A stretch of 64,000 nucleotides of DNA from Alteromonas salexigens (lineage in GTDB: Bacteria; Pseudomonadota; Gammaproteobacteria; Enterobacterales; Alteromonadaceae). The stretch's first letter is position 1. The number at the start of each line of letters is the position of its first letter. The position numbers were made by a program, and so were the translations under genes. The stretch is from assembly GCF_025628895.1 (NCBI RefSeq), contig NZ_JAOTJC010000004.1, positions 52,388-116,387 of the forward strand, read 5' to 3'. This document shows positions 46,817 to 55,903 of this stretch, in pieces. The notes under the pieces are model-generated. The model saw only the letters and a program-made list of their open reading frames with translations. It made no database searches and was not told the DNA's origin.

Positions 46817-47809
46817 ATGAATAGCTCTGCATCAGCGCTTATCCATCAGGCCGCCAACCGGGTGGACCAGGCTCACCAGCAACTGACTACAGCTGCGACG
46901 CCCCCCTACACTACCGCGCTGGAATACAACCTGCGGTTGTCAGAGCAGCATGGCATGAATGTATACCTGAAGCACGAGCATATGCAGCATACCGGGTCGT
47001 TCAAGTACCGCGGTGCACTGAACCGCATTTTATCTCTCGATCCCAATAGCCGCGAGCGTGGCGTGGTCACGGCCAGTTCGGGTAATCACGGCATGGCCTG
47101 TGCGATGGCTGCCCGGGAAAGTCAGGTCCCGCTGACCGTATTTGTGCCCGAAAACGCCTCGCCGTTAAAAGTTAAAAAAATTCGTGCGCTGGGCGCTGAA
47201 GTGCGCCACGCCCCCGGCGATTGTCTGGTGGCGGAACTCACTGCTGCCGATATGGCAAATACCGAAGGCCAGACTTATATTTCACCGTACAACGACCATA
47301 TGGTTATGGCCGGGCAAGGTACCGTTGGGCTGGAGATGTTTAATCAGTTACCGTCCCTGGACGCGGTATTTATTGCGGTCGGCGGTGGCGGACTGATAGG
47401 CGGTACAGGCGCGTGGCTGAAAGCACATCATCCGCACATAGAAATCTTTGGCTGCTGGCCAGAAAACGCGCCGGCGATGGCCGAATGCCTGAAAGCCGGG
47501 AGCGTGATTGAAGTGGATGAGCAGCCTACGTTGTCAGACGGCACCGCCGGCGGCGTAGAGCCGGGCGCAATCACCTTCGATGTTTGTCAGGCGGTTATTG
47601 ACCACCAGGTACGGGTGAGCGAAGCGGCAATCGCCCATGCCCTGCACGACACGCTGATAGAAGAACGCATGATTATTGAAGGCGCCGCTGCGGTGCCATT
47701 AGCCGCGCTGGCACAGTGTGAAGAACAACTGGCCGGTAAAAATGTGGCCGTGGTGCTATGCGGTCGCAATATAGCCACCGACATATTAAAAGAGATGCTA
47801 ACGGGGTAA
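46817..47809 (+). CDS. Threonine/serine dehydratase (PLP-dependent, IlvA/TdcB-like catalytic domain)
   Basis: 330 residues from the ATG at 46817, with AAGGA 7 bases upstream. Fold type II PLP enzyme. The Schiff-base Lys is in HTGSFKYRGAL near residue 57. SSGNHGMA near 85 binds the substrate carboxylate, and the phosphate loop VGGGGLIGG is near 187. No regulatory ACT domain, so a catabolic threonine/serine dehydratase, or a related hydroxy-aspartate dehydratase or racemase. It lies alone on the plus strand between two minus-strand genes (envC and yibQ) that are adjacent in E. coli. Confidence 0.86.
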   Translation: MNSSASALIHQAANRVDQAHQQLTTAATPPYTTALEYNLRLSEQHGMNVYLKHEHMQHTGSFKYRGALNRILSLDPNSRERGVVTASSGNHGMACAMAARESQVPLTVFVPENASPLKVKKIRALGAEVRHAPGDCLVAELTAADMANTEGQTYISPYNDHMVMAGQGTVGLEMFNQLPSLDAVFIAVGGGGLIGGTGAWLKAHHPHIEIFGCWPENAPAMAECLKAGSVIEVDEQPTLSDGTAGGVEPGAITFDVCQAVIDHQVRVSEAAIAHALHDTLIEERMIIEGAAAVPLAALAQCEEQLAGKNVAVVLCGRNIATDILKEMLTG

Positions 47810-47817
47810 AGCTAGCC

Positions 47818-48963
47818 TTACAAATTTAACCAGCGGCTGGGGTTCAGTGCTTTACCCTTATGGCGAATTTCAAAATACAAGTTGGGGTAGCTCTGGCCCC
47901 CGCTCTGGCCCACCAGCGCAATGGTGTCGCCTGCGCCAACGGTATCGCCAGCCTGCCGCAGCAATGCCTGATTGTGTCCGTACACACTCATATAGCCCTT
48001 ACCATGATCGATAATGGTGACCAGCCCGAAGCCTTTTAACCAGTCTGCGTAGAGAATACGCCCGCCTGACACCGCTTTTACCGCGCTGCCTTCGTCGCCT
48101 TCTATCACAATGCCTTTCCACCGTACCTGGCCCTGCCGCCGGTTACCGAACAACTTGCGCACTCTGCCTTCCGCCGGGAGTAACAGCTTGCCCTGCCGAC
48201 CTGACAGGCCATCCATGGTGGCCGTGGCCTGCTCGGCACGGCGCTGGGCTTCTTCGATAGCGGCCATAAGTGATTGTTCGCTAGCCTGCAATTCTTCAAC
48301 CCGCGCGGCTTCAGAACGAATAGTGGCATTTAATCTGGCAAGAGTTTGTTTACGATCGTCCTGACGGGCGACCAGCGCGGCACGTTGCTGACGTTGCTCG
48401 GCCAGCAACTGCTCCAGAGCACTGGCTTTCTCCGCTAACTGGGCGGTGACCGCTTCCAGCCTGTCGACATTACTGCGGAACTCGGTAATGGCTTGTTGCC
48501 GGGCTTTACTTACATACTGGTAATAGGTGAGCACCCGCTCGAAGGTCCGGGCATCATCCTGATAGAACATCATTTTGGCATAATCATAGTGACCCGCCAT
48601 AAACGCACTGCGAAGTTGTTTAGACAACAGCGACTGCTGTTTAAGGATGGCTTCGCGCAGGGTGGCCTGCTCTGCTTGCAGTGACTTTTGTTCGGCGCGA
48701 TTGGTACTGAGCTGCTCTTCGGTACGGTTTAACTTACTGGCCACCCGACCAATCTGCACTTCAGACTCTTTCAGTACCGCCTGCAATTCTTCGGCACTGG
48801 CCTGACTGGCCGCCAGCTTTTGCTGACGCGCCTTCAGTTCGGCTTGCAGTTCTGCCAACTGGGCTTTTTCTTTTTCCTGCGCGCTGGCGCCACCGGCTAT
48901 CAGTAGCCCGGCGCAGACAATTATCGCGCCGAGCCGCGGCCACCTGGTAAACTGCTGATTCAT
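47818..48963 (-). CDS. envC: Murein hydrolase activator EnvC
   Basis: 381 residues. Signal peptide about 1-28 (ending GGASA). Long coiled coil (about 30-245) rich in Gln, Glu and Arg, then a degenerate M23/LytM domain (GRVRKLFGNRRQGQVRWKGIVIEG onward). The domain lacks the first His-x3-Asp zinc ligands of active M23 enzymes (GNRRQGQVRW occupies that place), which fits an activator of AmiA/AmiB amidases at the division septum rather than a peptidase. Ribosome site TAGG precedes the ATG. The gene converges with the threonine dehydratase. Confidence 0.92.
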   Translation of the reverse strand: MNQQFTRWPRLGAIIVCAGLLIAGGASAQEKEKAQLAELQAELKARQQKLAASQASAEELQAVLKESEVQIGRVASKLNRTEEQLSTNRAEQKSLQAEQATLREAILKQQSLLSKQLRSAFMAGHYDYAKMMFYQDDARTFERVLTYYQYVSKARQQAITEFRSNVDRLEAVTAQLAEKASALEQLLAEQRQQRAALVARQDDRKQTLARLNATIRSEAARVEELQASEQSLMAAIEEAQRRAEQATATMDGLSGRQGKLLLPAEGRVRKLFGNRRQGQVRWKGIVIEGDEGSAVKAVSGGRILYADWLKGFGLVTIIDHGKGYMSVYGHNQALLRQAGDTVGAGDTIALVGQSGGQSYPNLYFEIRHKGKALNPSRWLNL

Positions 48964-49025
48964 GAACCTACTACAACCCGTTCTTGTTTCACGGCATTTC
49001 AGCAGGTTTTACCAGGTTATACAAC

Positions 49026-49367
49026 TTATCCCACAATGGCTTTGTAAGACTGATTTTCTGATACCCGCAACAAGCCTTTAACCAGCTTGAATACCGACCA
49101 GATAAACACCCCGAGCAAGATAAACCAGCCCACCAGTACAATGGTAAGAATGCCGCCTACCACGGTCAGGATTATGCCAATTATAAATACCCGAATAATA
49201 TTGGAATAATGATCCTCGAAGCGGGTCCCCCGGGCATCACCAATTTTGAGCATGGCCCAGATGGCGCCCACAAACCACAGCAGGCCGGTAAATAACCCCA
49301 GCAGCATGAGCACATAGGCAATTTGTGCGTGTTGTTTGGCGTCCAGTTCTTGTTGTGATAATTCCAT
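49026..49367 (-). CDS. Small membrane protein (DUF4870-like)
   Basis: 113 residues from the ATG at 49367 (AGGGA 9 bases upstream). A polar N-terminus precedes three hydrophobic helices (YVLMLLGLFTGLLWFVGAIWAML, VFIIGIILTVVGGILTIVLVGWFILLGVFIWSVF), with GTRFEDHYSNIIR between the first two as in DUF4870-type proteins. Function unknown. It lies 62 bases upstream of envC and in the same direction; gpmM, the E. coli neighbour, is absent. Confidence 0.75.
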   Translation of the reverse strand: MELSQQELDAKQHAQIAYVLMLLGLFTGLLWFVGAIWAMLKIGDARGTRFEDHYSNIIRVFIIGIILTVVGGILTIVLVGWFILLGVFIWSVFKLVKGLLRVSENQSYKAIVG

Positions 49368-49620
49368 TTCTGCGTTCCCTGTTATTGTTGTCATGCCAGT
49401 GTAGCGAAGCGCTTACGGCTTGCCCAGTGCAAAATTCCAACACCGCAGACTAAGGGTACCGGTTAGTCGCAGTGACCACTTAGCTATTACTGTCAGTGCC
49501 AGCGCATAACACGATGCCAGTAATCTGCATGCAGCAACGCAATGCAGGCTGGTTTCTGAGCCAGTTTTCTATATACTTTGCACTCTTTTTTGTGGTCTGA
49601 AAGGCAAAGGTTAGAGGTAA

Positions 49621-50046
49621 ATGGATCAGCTTATAGAGTTTGCAGGCAATAACATGCTGCTGGCCGGTATCTGGGTAGCATTGGTTGCAATGCTGATATT
49701 CAGCTATGTGTCTGCATGGACATCGCCGGTAAAAGAAGTCAACACACACGAAGCCACCCTGCTTATCAATAAACAGGATGCGATGGTACTGGATATCCGC
49801 GCGGTAAAAGAGTTTAAAGCCGGTCATATATTGAGTGCCCGCCAAATCAAGCCGGAAGAGATCCGAGAGAAAAATTTCAGCAAGCTTGAAAAAAATAAGG
49901 ACAAACCCATTATTGTTGTCTGTGCAATGGGCAATTCGTCACGTTCCGTGGCGTCGTCTATGAAAAAAGCAGGTTTTGAAGATGTTTACGTGCTGAAGGG
50001 CGGCATGAACGCCTGGCAAAGTGCGAGCCTGCCGGTTTCGAAGTAA
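49621..50046 (+). CDS. yibN: Membrane-anchored rhodanese-like protein YibN
   Basis: 141 residues. An N-terminal membrane helix (NMLLAGIWVALVAMLIFSYV, about 10-29) is followed by a rhodanese domain. The active-site loop VVCAMGNSSRSVAS near 99-112 contains the catalytic Cys in a six-residue loop. Ribosome site AGAGG. First gene of yibN-grxC-secB-gpsA, the same order as in E. coli. The 250-base gap to the divergent DUF4870-like gene holds the promoter, which I could not place firmly. Confidence 0.92.
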   Translation: MDQLIEFAGNNMLLAGIWVALVAMLIFSYVSAWTSPVKEVNTHEATLLINKQDAMVLDIRAVKEFKAGHILSARQIKPEEIREKNFSKLEKNKDKPIIVVCAMGNSSRSVASSMKKAGFEDVYVLKGGMNAWQSASLPVSK

Positions 50047-50057
50047 GGGGTGTCCCG

Positions 50058-50315
50058 ATGAGCAAAGTCGAAATTTATACCAAAGGGCACTGCCCTTATT
50101 GTCATCACGCCAAGGCGCTGTTGACCAAAAAAGGCGTCGAATTTCAGGAATACGCCATAGACGTACAACCTGAACTGCGCGATGAAATGATTCAGCGAGC
50201 GAATGGCGGGTGGACTGTCCCGCAGATTTTTATTGCCGACCAACATGTTGGCGGTTGTGATGATTTGCTTGCGCTGGAGCAACAACAAGAACTTGATGCA
50301 ATGCTGGCGAATTAA
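50058..50315 (+). CDS. grxC: Glutaredoxin 3
   Basis: 85 residues. Dithiol active site CPYC (Cys12, Cys15) in YTKGHCPYCHHAK, GSH-binding TVPQIF near 53-58 and GGCDDLLAL near 66-74. It reduces disulfides at the expense of glutathione. It lies 11 bases after yibN. Confidence 0.96.
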   Translation: MSKVEIYTKGHCPYCHHAKALLTKKGVEFQEYAIDVQPELRDEMIQRANGGWTVPQIFIADQHVGGCDDLLALEQQQELDAMLAN

Positions 50316-50366
50316 GCCGCCCTTCCGGCGCCTTTAACGCTACACAACAACAGATTAGGAAGTAAC

Positions 50367-50879
50367 ATGGCTGACGAAAATCAAACAAATAATGGCGCCG
50401 CTGCGGACCAGCAAGCCCAGGCTCCTCAATTTAATATTCAACGCATTTACACCAAAGACATTTCTTTTGAGTCGCCAAATGCCCCCAAAATTTTCACTAA
50501 AGAGTGGAAGCCAGAAATTAAACTGGACTTAGACACAGCGACCAACAAGCTGGACGAAAACGCCTATGAGGTAGTGCTGTCAGTCACCGTTACCGCCACT
50601 CTTGGCGAAGAAACTGCGTTCCTGTGCGAAGTACAGCAAGCCGGCATCTTCGCAATTGGCGATATGCCAGACCAGAACAAAGCACACACACTGGGCTCGT
50701 TCTGCCCGAACATGCTGTTCCCGTATGCCCGTGAAGCGATTTCTAACCTGGTCAACCGTGGCACCTTCCCACCACTGAACCTGGCACCGGTAAACTTCGA
50801 CGCTATTTTTGCAGCCTATATGCAAAAACGTGCACAACAGGCACAAGACGGCGGCGAAGCGCCGAAAATGGACGCATAG
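50367..50879 (+). CDS. secB: Protein-export chaperone SecB
   Basis: 170 residues. Core text [22 protein letters not shown] near 24-45, [28 protein letters not shown] near 68-95 and [32 protein letters not shown] near 113-145 is characteristic (segments quoted only in part). It keeps precursors unfolded for SecA. AGGAAG precedes the start by 5 bases. The Gln/Ala-rich N- and C-terminal tails are the variable parts. Confidence 0.96.
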   Translation: MADENQTNNGAAADQQAQAPQFNIQRIYTKDISFESPNAPKIFTKEWKPEIKLDLDTATNKLDENAYEVVLSVTVTATLGEETAFLCEVQQAGIFAIGDMPDQNKAHTLGSFCPNMLFPYAREAISNLVNRGTFPPLNLAPVNFDAIFAAYMQKRAQQAQDGGEAPKMDA

Positions 50880-50884
50880 CACCC

Positions 50885-51901
50885 GTGGCTATGGATCCGT
50901 CATCGGTTTCAGTATTGGGGGCGGGGTCGTATGGCACCGCCCTTGCTTTTTGTCTGGCCAGAAATAATACACCCACCTTGTTGTGGGGGCGCGATCGGGC
51001 GCACATGGCCGACCTGGCTGAACACCGTGAGAACCGTCGCTACTTGCCAGGCGCAACGCTTCCCGAAGCGTTGCGCATAGAGGCTAATCTTGATACTGCC
51101 GTGGCAGCCAGTCGTGACATTCTGGTCGTAGTGCCCAGCCATGCGTTTCGGCTGACGCTGGAAACGATTAAACCGTTTCTACAGCCAGGGCAGCGATTGA
51201 TCTGGGCCACCAAAGGGCTGGAACCCGGCACCGGGCGGCTGCTCCGCGAAGTGGCGGTGGATGTTCTGGGTGACGATTACCCGCTCGCCGTGTTATCAGG
51301 CCCGACTTTTGCCAAAGAAATGGTCGCCGGACTACCCACCGCCATTTCGCTGTCCTCGGCAGACGATGCGCTGAACAATGAGTTTGCGGCGAAACTCCAC
51401 TGTGCCCGCTCTTTTCGGGTGTATACCAACCCCGACATTATCGGCGTGCAGCTAGGCGGTGCGGTGAAAAATGTCATTGCTATTGGCGCGGGTCTGGCAG
51501 ACGGTCTCGGCTTTGGTGCCAATGCGCGAACAGCCCTGATCACCCGGGGTCTGGCTGAGATGCGCCGTCTGGGTGTGGCCCTGGGCGCTCAGCCAGAAAC
51601 CTTTATGGGCATGGCCGGGCTCGGCGACCTGGTACTCACCTGTACGGACAATCAGTCTCGTAACCGCCGTTTTGGTCTGGCGCTTGGTCAGGGCAAAGGG
51701 GTGGATACTGCTATTGAAGAAATCGGTCAGGTGGTGGAAGGCTATCGGAATACCGATGAAGTACACATTCTGGCAGCACGTATGCAGGTAGAAATGCCTA
51801 TTTGCGAGCAAATCTACGAAGTACTTTATAACGGCAAGTCCCCGAAAGAAGCGGCGCTGGCATTGCTGGGCCGTGACCTGAAAAGCGAGACCGCTAATTA
51901 A
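50885..51901 (+). CDS. gpsA: Glycerol-3-phosphate dehydrogenase [NAD(P)+]
   Basis: 338 residues from the GTG at 50885; the ATG two codons later (50891) is equally plausible, and neither has a clear ribosome site. It reduces dihydroxyacetone phosphate to sn-glycerol-3-phosphate for phospholipid synthesis. Motifs are [12 protein letters not shown] near residue 10, [10 protein letters not shown] near 140, the catalytic Lys in [13 protein letters not shown] near 192 and [10 protein letters not shown] near 246. It ends in a 4-base convergent overlap with the GlxA-type regulator. Confidence 0.95.
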   Translation: MAMDPSSVSVLGAGSYGTALAFCLARNNTPTLLWGRDRAHMADLAEHRENRRYLPGATLPEALRIEANLDTAVAASRDILVVVPSHAFRLTLETIKPFLQPGQRLIWATKGLEPGTGRLLREVAVDVLGDDYPLAVLSGPTFAKEMVAGLPTAISLSSADDALNNEFAAKLHCARSFRVYTNPDIIGVQLGGAVKNVIAIGAGLADGLGFGANARTALITRGLAEMRRLGVALGAQPETFMGMAGLGDLVLTCTDNQSRNRRFGLALGQGKGVDTAIEEIGQVVEGYRNTDEVHILAARMQVEMPICEQIYEVLYNGKSPKEAALALLGRDLKSETAN

Positions 51902-52890
51902 TTAACTGCGGGCACGTTGTGCCCGCGAGTTATATCCTGTCCTGCAAAACGGTGTCGGTATTCTGCTGGCGAAACCGAAAAGGAACGCATAAAAGCACGC
52001 CGGAATACGTCCGGGCTGTCATAGCCGCACGCTTGTGCAATGCGGTCCAGCGACCATTGCCGGGAAACCAGCAACTGACGGGCATAATCCAGCCGTAGTT
52101 CCGCCACGTAGCGCGCCGGAGTCTGCCCCATGCTCCGAGTGAACTGACGATAAAAGCTGCGCTCACTCATGCCGCAGTAGTCGGCCAAATCAGCTACCCC
52201 CAGTGACCGCCCAAGGTTTTCAAGTACATAACCTGTCAGAGAAGCAAAGCGCTGGTCTGCACGCTGCTGAAACGCCAGCGGCGCTGAAAACTGTGCCTGA
52301 TCGCCGGCCCGGCGGAAGTGCACCACCAGGTGACGGGCCACTGCCGCGGCAGTATCGGCCCCTAACTCCTGTTCAATCAGCGCCAGCGTCAGATCAATAC
52401 CGGCTGTGATCCCCGCCGAGGTGGCAATGTGGCCGTGATCAACAAATAAACGCTGTGCCTGTACCTGCAAATCAGGAAATTCCTGCGCCAACTGGTCGGC
52501 ATACTGCCAGTGTGTGGTCACCGTCAGTCCCTTCAGTAAGCCGGCGTGAGCCAGCAAAAACGCGCCGGTACACACGCTGACAACCCTTTTGGTTACTGGT
52601 GCCACGTGTTGTAGCCAGGGACACAGCACCTGAAGATTATGCGCTGATCGCGCGCCGGCGCCACCCGGCACCACCAGCATATCGAGTGGGGGAATGTCCT
52701 GCAGCGTGTGCGTTGCCACCAGCGGTAAACCAGACTCACTGCAAACCGGCTCCCGCGACTCGCCAATGAAGGCAAAATCATACGGCGAGGTCGCCACACT
52801 GCTTACACTATGAAAAGCTTCCAGCGGGCCCGCTACATCCTGACTGTTCACGCCCTCAAAAAGCAGAAACCCCACGGTGCGACGAATCAT
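51898..52890 (-). CDS. GlxA-family AraC-type regulator with DJ-1/PfpI sensor domain
   Basis: 330 residues. The N-terminal DJ-1/PfpI domain (about 5-190) has [19 protein letters not shown] at its start and the nucleophile-elbow Cys in [15 protein letters not shown] near 103. The C-terminal AraC HTH (about 220-315) includes [22 protein letters not shown] and the second helix [26 protein letters not shown] (partial). Regulators of this type often control catabolism of small nitrogen compounds. It overlaps the upstream exported DJ-1 gene by 4 bases, so the two are coupled. Confidence 0.9.
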   Translation of the reverse strand: MIRRTVGFLLFEGVNSQDVAGPLEAFHSVSSVATSPYDFAFIGESREPVCSESGLPLVATHTLQDIPPLDMLVVPGGAGARSAHNLQVLCPWLQHVAPVTKRVVSVCTGAFLLAHAGLLKGLTVTTHWQYADQLAQEFPDLQVQAQRLFVDHGHIATSAGITAGIDLTLALIEQELGADTAAAVARHLVVHFRRAGDQAQFSAPLAFQQRADQRFASLTGYVLENLGRSLGVADLADYCGMSERSFYRQFTRSMGQTPARYVAELRLDYARQLLVSRQWSLDRIAQACGYDSPDVFRRAFMRSFSVSPAEYRHRFAGQDITRGHNVPAVN

Positions 52891-53918
52891 GACGAGGCGT
52901 CTCCTGATGTGGCAGATACCACCGCAATGTCTAGTGTCAGCCGGTACTGACCGGCCTGCCCAGCCCGGGTCACTGTAACATCGTGGCGCACAGTATTACC
53001 GTCCCTGACACTATGCCAGCGTAACTGGTCCTCGGCCTCGGTTGTCACCGCCTGCCAGTCTTCATGCACTGCCATGGCTTTACGGTAACTGGCCAGGAGT
53101 GCGGTGGCGGCGGCTGGACTCTTCACGTGGAAAGCTTTTGTCCATGTGGTTTTGTCGCCATAAGAGTATTCGCGATCAAATGCAATGGGCTGCGGCCAGT
53201 CATACTGGTTATCCGGATAGTACCTGTCGGCCATCAGCGCTCGCACAAAACCCCCGTCTGGATCCCAGTCATATTCGATATGCAACGCGACTGTGCGGGC
53301 AGTGGCCAGTCCGCTGACCTTTTGCACCAGATGCAGCGCGGCATCGATCCCCGAAGACAGGCCCGCAGAGGTGATAATCTGGCCGTTATCCACAAAGCGC
53401 TCATGGGGAGCCAGGGTGACGTTGGGATAATCGGTGGCAAAGTTGTCCAGCGCGCCCTTAAACGTGGTCGCGCGCTGGCCATTCAACAAGCCTGCTTCTG
53501 CCAGTATATGGGCGCCAGTGCACACCGACACAATATGCTCGGCCCCTGTTTGCATTCGCGCCAGCCACTGCTTCACGGCGGACTGCTGCTTTACCTTTCT
53601 GACATCGCCGCCGGGAATAAGTACGGCCTCAGCCGCGGGCATATCGGCAAACCCGTAGTCAGGGCTAACGTGGAGCCCCATTGCTGTCACTACAGGCTGA
53701 CCATCCGGCGATACCGTGAATATGTCATAGCCGGCGTGCCCGAATACTTCATAAGGGGCGGCAAAGTCGATGATCTGTACATCATCAAATAATAAAATGG
53801 CCACAGTAATTGGCGGCTTTGCAGCCACCCCGGTAGTCATCATCAGCATCGTGCATACGGTGAGTCTGCGTAACCAGTATTGTGTTGTCGTTTTCATCAT
53901 TCTGTCCATACGTTGCAT
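52887..53918 (-). CDS. Exported DJ-1/PfpI-family protein with extra C-terminal domain
   Basis: 343 residues (an ATG at 53900 or 53897 may be the true start). A signal peptide, about 12-33, ends TGVAA before KPPITVAILLFDDVQ. The DJ-1/PfpI domain runs to about residue 215, with the elbow Cys in IVSVCTGAHILAEAGLL near 130, closely parallel to the same segment of the downstream regulator. The remaining ~120 residues contain WDPDGGFVRAL, WTKAFHVKS and a beta-rich end, and I do not recognise them. It is probably a periplasmic enzyme or ligand-binding protein, co-expressed with the regulator whose sensor domain it resembles. Confidence 0.85.
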   Translation of the reverse strand: MQRMDRMMKTTTQYWLRRLTVCTMLMMTTGVAAKPPITVAILLFDDVQIIDFAAPYEVFGHAGYDIFTVSPDGQPVVTAMGLHVSPDYGFADMPAAEAVLIPGGDVRKVKQQSAVKQWLARMQTGAEHIVSVCTGAHILAEAGLLNGQRATTFKGALDNFATDYPNVTLAPHERFVDNGQIITSAGLSSGIDAALHLVQKVSGLATARTVALHIEYDWDPDGGFVRALMADRYYPDNQYDWPQPIAFDREYSYGDKTTWTKAFHVKSPAAATALLASYRKAMAVHEDWQAVTTEAEDQLRWHSVRDGNTVRHDVTVTRAGQAGQYRLTLDIAVVSATSGDASS

Positions 53919-53996
53919 ATTTAGCAGTCAGTATATACACGTACCAGAATGGCAGAATGCCACGATTACGACTATTTATGCCACTTTTATCCGGGG

Positions 53997-54461
53997 TTAA
54001 CGGGCGCCGTCGTAACCAAGCTGGCGCCAGCTTTCATACACAAACACCGACACGGCATTCGAGAGGTTCATACTTCGGCTATCTGGCAACATCGGAATAC
54101 GCACCCGCTGACCTGGCGGCAGCGCGTCTATTACTTCATCGGGTAACCCGCGGGTTTCGGGACCAAACAATAAGGCATCACCCTTTTGATATTGCACGTC
54201 TGAATGGAACGCTTTCCCCTTTGTGGTGCAGGCAAATAACCGGGTCGGCTGTTCGCTGTCCAGATAGGCATCCAGTGACGCATGCCGTTTGACGTGGGCG
54301 AACTCATGATAGTCCAGTCCGGCGCGGCGTACCCGCTTGTCGTCCCACTCAAACCCTAACGGTTCTATTAAGTGCAGAGCAAAACCTGTATTGGCGCACA
54401 GGCGAATAATGTTGCCGGTATTCGGCGGGATTTCGGGCTGATATAAAATGATGTCCAGCAT
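53997..54461 (-). CDS. trmL: tRNA (cytidine(34)-2'-O)-methyltransferase TrmL
   Basis: 154 residues from the ATG at 54461 (TGGAA 8 bases upstream), beginning [18 protein letters not shown] as in the family; longer starts add an unrelated leader. SPOUT knot motifs are [15 protein letters not shown] near 12-26, [11 protein letters not shown] near 98-108 and [23 protein letters not shown] near 120-142 (partly quoted). It methylates the wobble ribose of tRNA-Leu isoacceptors. Single gene, 5' neighbour is the small ORF at 54570. Confidence 0.95.
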   Translation of the reverse strand: MLDIILYQPEIPPNTGNIIRLCANTGFALHLIEPLGFEWDDKRVRRAGLDYHEFAHVKRHASLDAYLDSEQPTRLFACTTKGKAFHSDVQYQKGDALLFGPETRGLPDEVIDALPPGQRVRIPMLPDSRSMNLSNAVSVFVYESWRQLGYDGAR

Positions 54462-54569
54462 GCAGGGTTCCACTAGAAATTGCGTGGCGCCAAGCATAGT
54501 GGCTCGCTGCAGCGAGGGCAAGCACTGCCATCGGTGGATGGCAGTGTCTGTAAATGGCGTCAGTTAATC

Positions 54570-54734
54570 CTAGCGGGCAGCGCCGGTCGGCGAGGCGAAA
54601 TGGGTCGTCGGCCGGGTTTTGGCTTTCTGCTGTGGCACCTGTTGTCCGGTGCGATTGGCTTGCGACGGCGCGGCGGCACGTTGCATTGCGGGCTCGGTGG
54701 TGTTGCGTGATGTGTCCAAATTCGTCATTTTCAT
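54570..54734 (-). CDS. Possible small protein, 54 residues, Gln/Thr/Ala/Pro-rich
   Basis: The frame starts MKMTNLDTSRNTTEP and ends HFASPTGAAR. It is preceded by AGGAAG, 5 bases before the ATG, a good ribosome site. Composition is low complexity and without hydrophobic segments, suggesting a disordered peptide. No family recognised. A 10-base perfect hairpin (54523-54546) lies after the stop but lacks a T tract. Confidence 0.42.
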   Translation of the reverse strand: MKMTNLDTSRNTTEPAMQRAAAPSQANRTGQQVPQQKAKTRPTTHFASPTGAAR

Positions 54735-54917
54735 AGCACTTCCTGGTTTTTGGTCTCCTGCCGGAGCGCGTGAACTCCCTTTCATCAATGCATATCGCAT
54801 ACCTGCATGACATGCGTATGGGCGGGGGCACCAGGCGTAACTGAAAATTGTGGCCGCCATTCAGCCAGTTAGCCGAATGGTGGCGGCAAGCCATTAACTA
54901 TCCCTGGCCGCGCCGCG

Positions 54918-55898
54918 TTACTTAAGTATTGACCCACCCTGTAAGAATGACAAGGTCTTATTCAGCACCGGTGTACGGTATTCATCGGCCTCGGTAAACA
55001 GCTCATGATAAGCCTCGGCAACCACCTCCAGATGCAGGTTGGGCATACGCTTCGCCACACTGCGCTGGCGGTCATTATCGATTATCTTGTCATCGTCGGC
55101 GCTGAATAACAGGGTGGGGGTCGTCATTTTTTCCGCCTGCGCTTCGATGGTGTCCATCGCCTGCTGTGCCGCGCTGAGCCATTCGGTGGTGACGCCACCA
55201 AGCTGAATGCGTTTATCTTCATCGTATAGCTCACGAAAGAGCCGGTAACGCACTTCACTGTGAGTGAGCTTATTGAGCGCATAGGGATACGCGACGTAAG
55301 GGGTCTGACCGAAAAAGTAGCCAGCATCCTTGCGCCGCAACCGGTTAAGTGTCAGGCCCGCGTTAATCAAACCTTTGGCGACCCAGTCCGGCAGTGCGGG
55401 GCGCACACCGAACATCGGTGAGGCCAGCACGGCCCGCTCAAACCGCTCGGGTTCACGTAGCATTGTCAGCGTACCAATCGCACCGCCCATAGAATGACAC
55501 AACAGGGTGAGCGGCGCGGGTGCGTGGGGCATGACAATGTCATCAATAAATTGCAGCAGATCGTCTACGTAATCATCAAACTTATGCACAAAGCCGTGTT
55601 GCGGATCGGACGTCATTCGGCCGGACAGCCCCTGGCCACGGTGATCAGGAATAAACACCGCGAACCCGTTGTGCCACAGGTCGTAAATAAGCTCTTTATA
55701 TTTGAGTAATGACTCTATCCGACCTGAGCTGATGACCACAGTGGTGTGGGCGTTCGCCGGGCAACACCAGGCATAGTGTACCGTGACGCCTCCCAGACCG
55801 GTAAACTCGCCGGTGGTGACCTGACTCTTCCAGAATGGATTAATGGTGGTGGCATTTCGGTCTGCCAGGGCTGTTTCCGGTGTGAGTGTCCAGTCCAT
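54918..55898 (-). CDS. Alpha/beta hydrolase, lysophospholipase (PldB)-like
   Basis: 326 residues. The serine hydrolase elbow is LLCHSMGGAIGTL near residue 155. FIPDHRGQGLSGR near 95 is the typical early loop. The acid is probably in PTLLFSADDDKIIDNDRQ near 265-280 and the His in EAYHELFTE near 300. No signal peptide. Similar to monoacylglycerol lipase/lysophospholipase L2. It starts 5 bases after the sensor kinase stop and should be expressed with the Cpx-type pair, which suggests repair of membrane lipids under envelope stress (inference). Confidence 0.88.
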   Translation of the reverse strand: MDWTLTPETALADRNATTINPFWKSQVTTGEFTGLGGVTVHYAWCCPANAHTTVVISSGRIESLLKYKELIYDLWHNGFAVFIPDHRGQGLSGRMTSDPQHGFVHKFDDYVDDLLQFIDDIVMPHAPAPLTLLCHSMGGAIGTLTMLREPERFERAVLASPMFGVRPALPDWVAKGLINAGLTLNRLRRKDAGYFFGQTPYVAYPYALNKLTHSEVRYRLFRELYDEDKRIQLGGVTTEWLSAAQQAMDTIEAQAEKMTTPTLLFSADDDKIIDNDRQRSVAKRMPNLHLEVVAEAYHELFTEADEYRTPVLNKTLSFLQGGSILK

Positions 55899-55903
55899 AC
55901 TGC

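Noticed and set aside
53885..53996. Gene between trmL and the exported DJ-1 gene
   Set aside because: Open frames here are short and overlap trmL on the opposite strand without ribosome sites.
54523..54546. 10-base perfect hairpin as a Rho-independent terminator
   Set aside because: No T run on either strand.
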